Origin: Hyphomicrobiales bacterium
Lineage (GTDB): Bacteria > Pseudomonadota > Alphaproteobacteria > Rhizobiales > Rhizobiaceae
NCBI GenBank assembly: GCA_900472605.1
Contig: UCJD01000020.1
Coordinates: 1 to 64,000, forward strand
Direction of reading: 5' to 3'
Length of the DNA stretch: 64,000 nucleotides
The position numbers and the translations under genes were made by a program. Of this stretch, positions 54,236-62,581 are shown one piece after another; the first letter of the stretch is position 1; each line of letters starts with the position of its first letter. The notes below the pieces were generated by a model. It searched no databases. It was not told the DNA's origin and worked only from the letters and a program-made list of their open reading frames with translations.

Positions 54236-55384
54236 TCACCACTCGGCAAAACTGCCGTCCTCATGACGCCAGATCGGGTTGCGCCAGCGGTGGCCCTCTT
54301 TCGCACGCTCGATCACATAGGCCTCGTCGACCTCGATGCCAAGGCCGGGGCCCTGCGGGATCGACACGAAACCATCGGCGTAGTGGAACACCTCCTTGTT
54401 GGAGATGTAGTCGAGAATATCGTTGCTCTTGTTGTAGTGGATCCCGAGGCTCTGCTCCTGGATGAAGGCATTGTAGCTCACTGCATCGAGCTGCAGGCAA
54501 GCGGCGAGCGCAATCGGGCCGAGCGGGCAATGCGGCGCAACGGCAACGTCGTAGGCTTCGGCCATCGCCGCGATCTTGCGGCATTCGGTGATACCACCGG
54601 CGTGGCTCAGATCCGGCTGGATGATGTCGACATAGCCGTCGGAGAGCACGGATTTGAAGTCCCAGCGCGAATAGAGACGCTCGCCGAGCGCGATCGGCGT
54701 CGAGCAGTGATTGGCGATTTCCTTCAGGGTCTCGCGGTGCTCGGACAAGACCGGCTCTTCGATGAACATCAGCTTGTAGGGCTCCAGCTCCTTGGCAAGC
54801 ACCTTGGCCATGGGTTTGTGTACGCGTCCGTGGAAATCGACGCCGATGCCGACATGCGGGCCGATCGCCTCCCGGATCGTCGCGATCGTCGCGACGGCCT
54901 TGTCGATCTTCTCGTTGCTATCAACGATCTGCATCTCCTCGCAGCCGTTGAGCTTGATCGCCTTGAAGCCGCGCGCGACGACATCCTTCGCATTGCGGGC
55001 AACGTCGGCCGGCCGGTCGCCGCCGATCCAGCTGTACACCTTGATCTTGTCGCGCACCTGGCCGCCGAGCAGCGAGTGGATCGGTTGGCCGAGCGCCTTG
55101 CCCTTGATGTCCCACAGCGCCTGGTCGATGCCCGAGATCGCGCTCATGTGGATGGCGCCGCCGCGATAGAAGCCGCCGCGATACATGACCGTCCAGTGGT
55201 CCTCGATGAGGAACGGATCTTTGCCGATCAGATAGTCCTCGAGTTCATGGACTGCCGCCTGGACGGTAAGCGCCCGTCCTTCGACCACGGGTTCGCCCCA
55301 GCCGACAATGCCCTCATCGGTCTCGATCTTCAAAAACAGCCAGCGCGGCGGGACGATATAGGTCGTAAGCTTGGTGATCTTCAT
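54236..55384 (-). CDS. dgoD: D-galactonate dehydratase
   Basis: 382 residues from the ATG at 55384. Enolase-superfamily residues fall exactly at the numbers of the Escherichia coli enzyme: D183, H185 (GVDFHGR), E209 (FIEEPV), E235 ([12 protein letters not shown]) and H285 (APHCPLGPI). It converts D-galactonate to 2-keto-3-deoxygalactonate in the cytoplasm with Mg2+. No kinase or aldolase for the next De Ley-Doudoroff steps is encoded nearby, so they must be elsewhere. It follows the GMC oxidoreductase by 13 bp. Confidence 0.92.
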   Translation of the reverse strand: MKITKLTTYIVPPRWLFLKIETDEGIVGWGEPVVEGRALTVQAAVHELEDYLIGKDPFLIEDHWTVMYRGGFYRGGAIHMSAISGIDQALWDIKGKALGQPIHSLLGGQVRDKIKVYSWIGGDRPADVARNAKDVVARGFKAIKLNGCEEMQIVDSNEKIDKAVATIATIREAIGPHVGIGVDFHGRVHKPMAKVLAKELEPYKLMFIEEPVLSEHRETLKEIANHCSTPIALGERLYSRWDFKSVLSDGYVDIIQPDLSHAGGITECRKIAAMAEAYDVAVAPHCPLGPIALAACLQLDAVSYNAFIQEQSLGIHYNKSNDILDYISNKEVFHYADGFVSIPQGPGLGIEVDEAYVIERAKEGHRWRNPIWRHEDGSFAEW

Positions 55385-55397
55385 GGTCTTACTCGCG

Positions 55398-57023
55398 TTA
55401 GCTGAGAATGAGGTCGGCGGCTTTTCCAGCCGCGGCCAGGACGGCTGCGTTGGTGTTGCCGCTGACAATGGTTGGCATCAGGGAGGCATCGACGACGCGC
55501 AGGCCGCGCGTGCCCCGAACCCGCAAATGCGTGTCGAGCACGGCCTCCGGGTCGCTGTCCGCGCCCATCTTGCAGGTTCCGACCGGATGGTAGCCGGTCT
55601 TCACGGTGCGCTTGCAATGAGCCGCAATGGCCTCGTCGCTGGCGACGTCGGGGCCGGGAAAGATTTCCTTGTCGATCAACTCCTTCATCGGAGACGCGTC
55701 GAGCACGGTGCGGGCAAAGCGGAAGCTCGCCATCGTCAACCTGAGATCATCTGGGTCTGCGAAAATCTGGGTATCGACAACAGGGTTGGCGAAGGGGTCG
55801 CTCGACGACAGCGTGACGGAGCCCCGCGCCTTGGGACGGAGCAGCAGCGAGTTGATCGTCACCCCGTCGCCCGGATCGGTTCCCATCACATCGCGATCGA
55901 GATACACGGTCGGCACACAGAACATCTGGATGGTCGGGCGGTCGTTGTTGCCGTCAGGATCATAGAAGGCGCAGGTCTCGACACCCGTTGTCGAGGCCGG
56001 GCCCGACTTGAACATCAAATACTGCAATCCGGCCTTGATCATCGGCCAGCCGCGATCCTGCCCGTAATAGCCGAACGATCCCTTCGTGGTCGCGACGACA
56101 GGGCACTCGTAGTGGTCTTGCAGGTTCTTGCCCACGCCTGATAGCGCGACGGTCGTTTTCAAACCATGGCGCTTCAATTCGTCTTCCGGACCAATGCCTG
56201 AGAGCATCATCAGCTTGGGTGTCTGATAGGCGCCTGCAGCCAGAATGACCTCATTTCCGGCTTCTGCGTGTTTCGGCGTGCCGTTCTGCATGTAGCGCAC
56301 GCCGGTGACGCGGTCGCCGTCCATGTCGAGCGAGGTGACCGTAGCACCCGTCTCGATCGTCAACAGCCGATCGTTCACTACAGGCGCCAAAAAGGCATCG
56401 ACGGCACTCGAGCGTTTGCGCGTCGTCCAGTCGATCGTGTGCTGCATGAAGCCGACGCCGAACTGGTGGGCGCCATTGAAATCCGGGTTGTAGGGAATGC
56501 CCATTCCCTGCAGTGTTTTCACGTAGGTCCGCGTCATCGGGCTCGTGTGGCCGAGGTGGGAAATCTTCAGCGGGCCGCCGACGCCGTGAAACTCGCCAGC
56601 GAGATGGTCGTTGTCTTCCTGCGCCTTGAAGTAGGGCAGCAGATCCCGGTAGGACCATGCATCGTCGTTCGATCCCTCGGGCGTCGCAAGTTCGTTCCAG
56701 CGATCGAAATCGGCCGCCTGTCCTCGCATGTAGACCATGGCGTTGACCGTGCTGCCACCCCCCAGGACCTTGCCCTGCGGCACGATCGGACCGCGCCCGT
56801 CAAGCTGCGGCTGCGGCTTCGTCTGGTGCATGGCAAGATACGTGTCCTTGGCGAGGAACTTCATGTAGCCCGCGGGAAAATGCATGATCGGGTTTGCCTT
56901 CGCCGGTCCCCGTTCAAGGAGAAGAACCTTCGCCTTCCCCTCTCGAACTAATTTTGCCGCGACCACGCAGGCAGAGCTTCCGCCGCCAATAATGATGTAG
57001 TCGTAACGGTCTTTCGCGGACAT
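55398..57023 (-). CDS. GMC-family FAD oxidoreductase (choline dehydrogenase-like)
   Basis: 541 residues, full length, no signal peptide. FAD-binding start [22 protein letters not shown] signatures [16 protein letters not shown] and [17 protein letters not shown]-terminal catalytic His about 479 ([11 protein letters not shown]) and Asn about 523-525 (SGNTNAAV). The dinucleotide motif is GxGxxA (G13, G15, A18) instead of the usual GxGxxG. It would oxidise an alcohol or sugar C1/C-OH and pass electrons to the quinone pool or oxygen. Its place between aldose epimerase and galactonate dehydratase suggests a sugar substrate; this is inference. Confidence 0.88.
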   Translation of the reverse strand: MSAKDRYDYIIIGGGSSACVVAAKLVREGKAKVLLLERGPAKANPIMHFPAGYMKFLAKDTYLAMHQTKPQPQLDGRGPIVPQGKVLGGGSTVNAMVYMRGQAADFDRWNELATPEGSNDDAWSYRDLLPYFKAQEDNDHLAGEFHGVGGPLKISHLGHTSPMTRTYVKTLQGMGIPYNPDFNGAHQFGVGFMQHTIDWTTRKRSSAVDAFLAPVVNDRLLTIETGATVTSLDMDGDRVTGVRYMQNGTPKHAEAGNEVILAAGAYQTPKLMMLSGIGPEDELKRHGLKTTVALSGVGKNLQDHYECPVVATTKGSFGYYGQDRGWPMIKAGLQYLMFKSGPASTTGVETCAFYDPDGNNDRPTIQMFCVPTVYLDRDVMGTDPGDGVTINSLLLRPKARGSVTLSSSDPFANPVVDTQIFADPDDLRLTMASFRFARTVLDASPMKELIDKEIFPGPDVASDEAIAAHCKRTVKTGYHPVGTCKMGADSDPEAVLDTHLRVRGTRGLRVVDASLMPTIVSGNTNAAVLAAAGKAADLILS

Positions 57024-57047
57024 TCACCAACTCCGGTCTTAAAAGTC

Positions 57048-57938
57048 TCAAATGGTTTCGGGGCGCAGCCGAACACTGCCCGAGAGGCTTTCATGCGGTG
57101 CCAGCACCCTCAGGTCGCCGAGGTCGGCGAGGTGATGGCCATCGGCCAGATGCGTCATCGGCTCGAAGCAGAAATAATCGCGCTCAAAGCTCGGATCGAA
57201 GCCGGTGTCGGACACGAAAACGAAGGCGTGGCGGAAGACGGGATCGGCCTCCAGTGTCAACGCGGTTTGCCGCTCGGGCCAGGCAATCGTCGCCTTGCCG
57301 TTCCAGCCTTCGAAACCGTTGTTGACCCAGCGATACGGCAGCGCGGCCGGTTCGCTGAAGTCGAGATCATCGGGGATATCCGTCCGCTCGCCCGGCAACC
57401 AGCCCTCGACCTCGGTCCAGAATCTCTGCGACCGCGCCTGAAGCGTGGTTTGTGGCGTCATCGGGAAATAGGGATGCCAGCCGAGACCGAAGGGCATCGC
57501 CCTGTCGCCGCGATTTTCGACCGTCAGCGTCATTGTCATACCGGCTTCGTCGAGTGCAAAACGCTGGCTTGCACGATAGACGTAGGGCGTGTTCCCGCCG
57601 CGATGGGCGAAGCTCATCTCGACTATGTCGTCGGCCTGCCGGTCGATCGTCCAATCGGCCTGCCAGCCCTCACCATGGAGATAGTGCCTGTCCCAATCCG
57701 TGTTCGGTTCAAACCGATACTCGGTCCCGTCGAAGACGAACTGGTTGTCGCGAACGCGGTTGCCGAAGGGAACGAGCGGGTAGCAGGAAGACGCAAGGGC
57801 GTCCGCCTCTGATGACGGCGCCGGACGCAGTAGGGGCACGCTCCCGCCTTGCGTCTCCTTCCAGAAGCCAAGGATCAGGCCTCCTTTGGAAGAGACACGA
57901 AGCGAAAGCGATCCGGATTTCAGATCGAGCATGGTCAT
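57048..57938 (-). CDS. Aldose 1-epimerase (mutarotase) family protein
   Basis: 296 residues from the ATG at 57938; a frame extending to 58265 overlaps the permease and is not real. Mutarotase features: NRVRDNQFVFDG, YLHGEGWQADW with the catalytic histidine, GLGWHPYFPM, and C-terminal FCFEPMTHLADG. It interconverts alpha and beta anomers of an aldose such as galactose or arabinose so that an imported sugar can meet its dehydrogenase. It lies 4 bp after the permease gene. Confidence 0.88.
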   Translation of the reverse strand: MTMLDLKSGSLSLRVSSKGGLILGFWKETQGGSVPLLRPAPSSEADALASSCYPLVPFGNRVRDNQFVFDGTEYRFEPNTDWDRHYLHGEGWQADWTIDRQADDIVEMSFAHRGGNTPYVYRASQRFALDEAGMTMTLTVENRGDRAMPFGLGWHPYFPMTPQTTLQARSQRFWTEVEGWLPGERTDIPDDLDFSEPAALPYRWVNNGFEGWNGKATIAWPERQTALTLEADPVFRHAFVFVSDTGFDPSFERDYFCFEPMTHLADGHHLADLGDLRVLAPHESLSGSVRLRPETI

Positions 57939-57942
57939 CCCA

Positions 57943-58944
57943 TCATCCCTTGTTGCGCGACATGCTGCGCTTGATCGCCTGGATATTGGCAAGCACCGCG
58001 ATGACGATGATGAGGCCGCGCACGACCTGCTGGAAGAACGGGTTGATACCGAGCAGGACCAAGCCGTTTCCGATGAGCGTGATAACAAGAACACCAAGCA
58101 GCGTGCCGAGCATGGACCCGCGTCCGCCGGAAAGCGAGGTGCCGCCGACGACAACCGCCGCGATGACATCAAACTCGAGCCCGGTCGCCGCGGTTGCATT
58201 GCCCGAGCCGAGGCGGGAGACAAGCAGGATACCGGAGATGGCAGCCATCGCGCCGGCGATCGCAAAGAGCGCGACGCGGATTTTCGAGACGCTGATGCCG
58301 CTCAAGAACGCGGCGTGTGCATTGCCGCCGATGGCGAAGACGGAGCGCCCGAAGGCGGTCTTGCGGCTGACGAAGGCGAAGATCGCGAAGAAGACCAGCA
58401 TGATGATGGCGGCCGGCGGGATGCCGAGCACGGAGCGATCGAGTGCGTCGAGCGTGTCGTTGCGACCGATCGAGACGGGCAGCGCGTCGGTGACGAACAG
58501 CGCCGTTCCTCGCAGAGCGCTCCAGAGCCCAAGGGTCGCGACGAAGGAGGGAACGTCGAAATAGGCGCGCAAGGCGCCGGCGATCGACCCGAGCAGCGCG
58601 CCGATGACGATCGAAAGCGCGAATGCGACCGGCGTCGGCACGCCCCATTGCAGCAGGAAGGCGAGAACAACCGAGATGAACGCCACCATCGGTCCGACGC
58701 TGACGTCGATCTCGCCGGCGATGATGATCAAGGTCGCCGCCCACGCCGCGATACCGATCGTGGCCGCGTCCCGCAGGATGTTGATCTGGTTGTTGAAGGA
58801 CAGGAAGCCGTTGGCCGTCGATGTGAAGACCACATAGAGAACGACAATGGCAACGAAGAGGCTCAGCTCGTTCATATGCTGGGAAAAGCTGAAGCCCGAC
58901 TTCTTGCGTGGTGATGCTGACGTTGCAGCCTGGTCGAGTGACAT
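57943..58944 (-). CDS. Sugar ABC transporter permease (CUT2)
   Basis: 333 residues, eight to ten membrane segments. Motifs: LIIIAGEIDVSVGPMVAFIS, GRSVFAIGGNAHAAFLSGI and AVVVGGTSLSGGRGSMLGTLLG. Pore of the galactose/galactonate-cluster importer; follows the ATPase gene by 12 bp. Confidence 0.92.
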   Translation of the reverse strand: MSLDQAATSASPRKKSGFSFSQHMNELSLFVAIVVLYVVFTSTANGFLSFNNQINILRDAATIGIAAWAATLIIIAGEIDVSVGPMVAFISVVLAFLLQWGVPTPVAFALSIVIGALLGSIAGALRAYFDVPSFVATLGLWSALRGTALFVTDALPVSIGRNDTLDALDRSVLGIPPAAIIMLVFFAIFAFVSRKTAFGRSVFAIGGNAHAAFLSGISVSKIRVALFAIAGAMAAISGILLVSRLGSGNATAATGLEFDVIAAVVVGGTSLSGGRGSMLGTLLGVLVITLIGNGLVLLGINPFFQQVVRGLIIVIAVLANIQAIKRSMSRNKG

Positions 58945-58956
58945 GGCGTCTCTCCC

Positions 58957-60483
58957 TCAATGTCCGGCGATGCAGGCGGCCATCAAGGCGTCCTGATCGA
59001 TGTTTGGTGATTTGAATTCCTCGCAGAGCGTTCCGTCCCGCAGCACCAGCGCACGGTCGCAAACGAGCGGCAGTTCCTCGATTTCGCTGGAGACGAAGAT
59101 GACGCTGCGCCCTTCGGCTGCGAGTTGGCGGATGATGGCATAGATCTGCGCCTTGGCTTCCACGTCGACGCCCCTGGTCGGCTCATCGAGCAAGAGAACA
59201 CGGCTGTCGGCGTAGACCCAGCGGCCGATGACGACCTTCTGCTGATTACCGCCCGACAGCGTGCCGATCGGCGTATCCGTGCGCGCCGTCTTGACGTGCA
59301 GGCGTTCGATGACCCTGCGCGTCGCGTCCGCCATCATTTTTGCCGAGAGAACGCCGCTCTTGCTGACGCCGGAAAAATTCGTCGAAAGCGTGTTTTCATC
59401 GACACCGAGAAGCGGAACGATGCCTTCTTCCTTGCGACTTTCCGGCGTGTAGCCGAAACCCCGTGACAGCATGCGCTTGTAATGGCCGGGCCGGACCGAC
59501 GTGCCGTCGACGAGCACTTCGCCCTGATCCTGGCGCCGCACACCCATGATCGCCTGCAACAGCTCGGTCCGGCCTGCACCGAGTAGCCCTGCAATGCCGA
59601 GAACCTCGCCCGCCTTCAGATGAAAGGAGACCGAGCTCAGCTTCGGCGCCAGCGCGAGGTTGCGGACCTCGAGTACCGTCTTTTCCTGGCTTCTGTTTTC
59701 CAGCGCCGCTGCCTGCGATCCTTCCGAGCCCAGCATCAGCCGGACGATCTCGCGCGTATCGGCTCCCTTGACGTCGACCGTGTCGATGATGCGTCCGTCG
59801 CGCATGACGGTCGCCGAATGCGCGATCTGGCGGATTTCATTCATGCGGTGGCTGACATAGATGACGGCGATGCCCTCGGACGCGATGCGCGTGACGGCCG
59901 CCATGACCTTTTCCGCCTCGGCGGCGGCAAGCGAACTCGTCGGCTCGTCGAGGATGACGAGCTTGGGCTTTCCAAGCAGGACGCGTGCGATCTCGAGCAG
60001 CTGGCGTTCGGCCGGGCTCAGGCTTGCCACCAGCGTGTTGGGCGCGCGGTCGAGGCCAAGCCGCCCCATCGCCTCGGAGGCCTCTGCCTCCATTTCAGCA
60101 TACTGGATGACACCGCCCTTTCGCGGCCAGCGTCCGAGAAACAGGTTTTCGGCAAGCGTCATACCGGGAACCAAGCTCAGTTCCTGGTAGACGACGCGCA
60201 CGCCCTTGTCGAAAGCGTCCTGCGCGCGGCCGGAGCCGCTGTGGCGCAACTCCTCCCCGTCAACCTCGACGGTGCCGCTGTCGGGAATTTCTGCGCCGGT
60301 CAGCATGCGGATCAGCGTCGACTTGCCGGCGCCGTTCTTGCCGAGCAGCGCCCTGACCTCACCGGTGGCCAACGTAAATGTCGCATTGTCGAGCGCGAGC
60401 ACGCCGGGATAGCGCCGCGTGCATGCCTTGATTGATGCGATCGGACGATGAGCGAACGCGGGCGAACGTGATGTCTGTGTCAT
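58957..60483 (-). CDS. Sugar ABC transporter ATP-binding protein (two-domain, RbsA/MglA type)
   Basis: 508 residues from the ATG at 60483 (an upstream in-frame GTG at 60495 is less likely, as GGAAAG fits the ATG). First domain: Walker A GKNGAGKST, signature LSPAERQLLEIARVL, Walker B LVILDEPTSSLAAAE. Second: degenerate GLLGAGRTE, signature LSGGNQQKVVIGRWV, VLLLDEPTRGVDVEAK. Energises import with the permease encoded next. Confidence 0.93.
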   Translation of the reverse strand: MTQTSRSPAFAHRPIASIKACTRRYPGVLALDNATFTLATGEVRALLGKNGAGKSTLIRMLTGAEIPDSGTVEVDGEELRHSGSGRAQDAFDKGVRVVYQELSLVPGMTLAENLFLGRWPRKGGVIQYAEMEAEASEAMGRLGLDRAPNTLVASLSPAERQLLEIARVLLGKPKLVILDEPTSSLAAAEAEKVMAAVTRIASEGIAVIYVSHRMNEIRQIAHSATVMRDGRIIDTVDVKGADTREIVRLMLGSEGSQAAALENRSQEKTVLEVRNLALAPKLSSVSFHLKAGEVLGIAGLLGAGRTELLQAIMGVRRQDQGEVLVDGTSVRPGHYKRMLSRGFGYTPESRKEEGIVPLLGVDENTLSTNFSGVSKSGVLSAKMMADATRRVIERLHVKTARTDTPIGTLSGGNQQKVVIGRWVYADSRVLLLDEPTRGVDVEAKAQIYAIIRQLAAEGRSVIFVSSEIEELPLVCDRALVLRDGTLCEEFKSPNIDQDALMAACIAGH

Positions 60484-60506
60484 GAAACTTTCCACCGATG
60501 AAAGAT

Positions 60507-60526
60507 GCCGCCAGTCGCCTGGCGGC
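60507..60526 (-). other. Intercistronic stem-loop with GCGA tetraloop after the binding-protein gene
   Basis: On the minus strand the RNA is GCCGCCAG-GCGA-CUGGCGGC: a perfect 8-bp stem capped by a GNRA-type loop, about 31 bp after the binding-protein stop. It lacks a U-run and lies before the ATPase gene, like the hairpins in the other three importer operons. Confidence 0.75.
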
Positions 60527-60557
60527 CTCGATTGTCGTGAAACTCAGGCCCGAAGCC

Positions 60558-61538
60558 TCACGGGATACCGTCCGCGTGCGCCTTGAGCCAAGCCTTGCCG
60601 TCTTCGGACGACTTGTAAATGTCGATGTCGTAGGCAACCTTGATGTCAGCCGGCGCCTGCCCGTCGACGGACTTGATCGCCTGGGCGAGCGCAAGCTTGC
60701 CGAGGCCCTGGCCCGAGATGTCGACGACGGCTTTGATGACCGTGAAGTCGGAGAGTTCCTGGGCGATTTCGGTCGTCATGTCGCCGCCGAAGACCACGAC
60801 CTGGCCGGTTTTGCCCTGGCTCTTGACGGCGCGCGCCGCACCGAGGGTCGCGCCGCCCGCTTCGCCGAAGAAGGCGTCGATGTCAGGGTTGGACGACAGC
60901 ATGGTGCTGGCGACAGAAACCGCCTTGTCGAGGACCGCGCCCTCCTGGTTGGCAACGATCTGAGCCCCAGGAACCTTGGCCTTCAACGCCTCCTCGAAGC
61001 CCTTGCGACGCGTCACGCAGACTTCGACGAACTCGCAGTTCAGAACCGCGATCTTCGGCGCATCCTTCTTTTCGGCGATGAAGTAGTCGGCGGCGGCATC
61101 GCCGAGCTTGTGGCCGAAGTCATAGGGATCGCCGACGGCATACGCGGAGACGTATTCCTTCATGTCGGCGTCGTTCAAGCATGTGTTGTAGCAGACAACG
61201 GGGATGCCCGCGTCATGAGCGCGGCGGATGGCGCGCGATGAACCGTCGGCCGAAACCGGGGAGACGATGATTGCCTGAACGCCCGACGAAATAAGGGAAT
61301 CGATGAAGGACGATTCCTTGCTGGCGTCACCCTGCGCATTGGTTTCGATCACATCGAGCTTGCGGCCGGCTTCGTCAGCACCCGTCTGGATGCCCTTGCG
61401 GACACCGGCATAGAAGCCCTGCGCGTCCATGTAGATGGCGCCGACCTTCAGGTCTTTGTCCTGCGCGTAAGCGGGCGACAGTCCTGCCGCGGCGAATGTT
61501 CCAAGTGCCAACATGGTGGCGCGCGTAATGAGCTTCAT
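60558..61538 (-). CDS. Sugar ABC transporter substrate-binding protein (ribose/galactose class)
   Basis: 326 residues with a signal peptide (MKLITRATMLALGTFAAAG, cleavage at AYAQ). Mature protein is PF13407: VGAIYMDAQGFYAGVRKGI, AIIVSPVSADGSSRAI, VVVFGGDMTTEIAQEL. Two cysteine pairs (YNTCLND, LNCEFVEVC). First gene of the galactonate operon after the divergent regulator; ligand probably galactose, arabinose or galactonate. Confidence 0.92.
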   Translation of the reverse strand: MKLITRATMLALGTFAAAGLSPAYAQDKDLKVGAIYMDAQGFYAGVRKGIQTGADEAGRKLDVIETNAQGDASKESSFIDSLISSGVQAIIVSPVSADGSSRAIRRAHDAGIPVVCYNTCLNDADMKEYVSAYAVGDPYDFGHKLGDAAADYFIAEKKDAPKIAVLNCEFVEVCVTRRKGFEEALKAKVPGAQIVANQEGAVLDKAVSVASTMLSSNPDIDAFFGEAGGATLGAARAVKSQGKTGQVVVFGGDMTTEIAQELSDFTVIKAVVDISGQGLGKLALAQAIKSVDGQAPADIKVAYDIDIYKSSEDGKAWLKAHADGIP

Positions 61539-61799
61539 CGCTCCCTCCCTTGAGATCTGATGGCGTCAGGAACGCGGACCCGCCCGGCTCCTCCAGCCGC
61601 ACCAACCATATTCCTGGTCTTACTAATGTCAATATAAATAGGATTTATTTTTTATAAGATGTGTTTTTATGCGGGTATCCTGTGCTAAATATTTGTCGCC
61701 GGGGGACAGTTGCGCTTATAAATCGTATTTTTTAGCACCCACGCTTGACTGGTCTCTGGCTGACAGCAAGCTGGGTCCGATGGAATCGGAGACAAATCT
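61539..61799. promoter_or_regulatory. Divergent promoter region with paired ATAAAT-N3-ATTTAT palindromes
   Basis: ATAAATAGGATTTAT at 61634-61648 is a perfect 6-3-6 palindrome. ATAAATCGTATTTTT at 61718-61732 is the same motif with one mismatch, 84 bp away, eight helical turns. The region also holds GTGCTAAA (61682-61689) and its inverse TTTAGCAC (61731-61738). AT content is much higher than in the flanking genes. They fit a GntR operator pair able to loop. Confidence 0.65.
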
Positions 61800-62561
61800 G
61801 TGGCGATACCGCAAACGGACAGAAAGTTGACAGAAGGTGGCGTGGAGATCGCCTCTCGGGGGAAGAGGACCGTCCGCGAGTCCCTGCTGCCGCGACTTGT
61901 CCATATGATCGTGGCAGGCGAGTTCGCGGAGGGCTCGACGCTGCCCAACGAGGCGGAGTTGACCGAGCAGTTCGCCGTCAGCCGCACGAGCCTGCGCGAA
62001 TCCATGCAGTATCTCGGCGCTCTAGGCATGGTGCGCTCGCGTACCCGGGCCGGCACCATCGTGCTCCATCGCGAAAACTGGAATTACCTCGACCCGCTGG
62101 TGCTCGACGTGATGCTTGATATCGGCGGGGACGAGGCGTTCTACACCTCGCTTATCGATGCGCGCCAGCTGCTCGAACCGGCAGCGGCCGCACAGGCAGC
62201 AACGAAGGCGACCGCCAAGCAGCTCGCCCGGATCGCCCAAGCATTCGAAGACATGGTTGATGCCAACGCCCGCGACAACGAGGAATGGAGCCGCGCCGAC
62301 CTCGAATTCCATACCGCGATCATCAACGCCAGCGGCAATTGGGTCTACCGCCAATTCGCCAGCGCGATTCGCGCCGCGCTGCTTGCCAGTTTCCGGCTGA
62401 CCAACCGCGCCAGCCAATCGCACGAACAAGCAATCCAGAAGCACCAGGACGTGCTCGAGGCGATCCGCATGCGCAATCCTGATAATGCACGCCGGGCGAT
62501 GGAGACACTGATCGGCGTCGCGCGCGCCGAGATCACCGAGGCCCTGAAGCGCCCTTCTTGA
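61800..62561 (+). CDS. GntR family regulator (FCD subfamily), DgoR-like
   Basis: 253 residues from a GTG at 61800 with GGAGAC upstream. Winged HTH with QFAVSRTSLRESMQYL, and FCD domain with LDIGGDEAFYTSLIDARQLL and RADLEFHTAIINASGNW. In length and wing (RTRAGTIVLHRENWNYLDP) it resembles DgoR, the galactonate repressor. It is divergent from the importer-dgoD operon and probably represses it until galactonate binds. Converges on the cyclase gene. Confidence 0.88.
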   Translation: MAIPQTDRKLTEGGVEIASRGKRTVRESLLPRLVHMIVAGEFAEGSTLPNEAELTEQFAVSRTSLRESMQYLGALGMVRSRTRAGTIVLHRENWNYLDPLVLDVMLDIGGDEAFYTSLIDARQLLEPAAAAQAATKATAKQLARIAQAFEDMVDANARDNEEWSRADLEFHTAIINASGNWVYRQFASAIRAALLASFRLTNRASQSHEQAIQKHQDVLEAIRMRNPDNARRAMETLIGVARAEITEALKRPS

Positions 62562-62581
62562 GTTGGATAAGCAAGTTCCGA

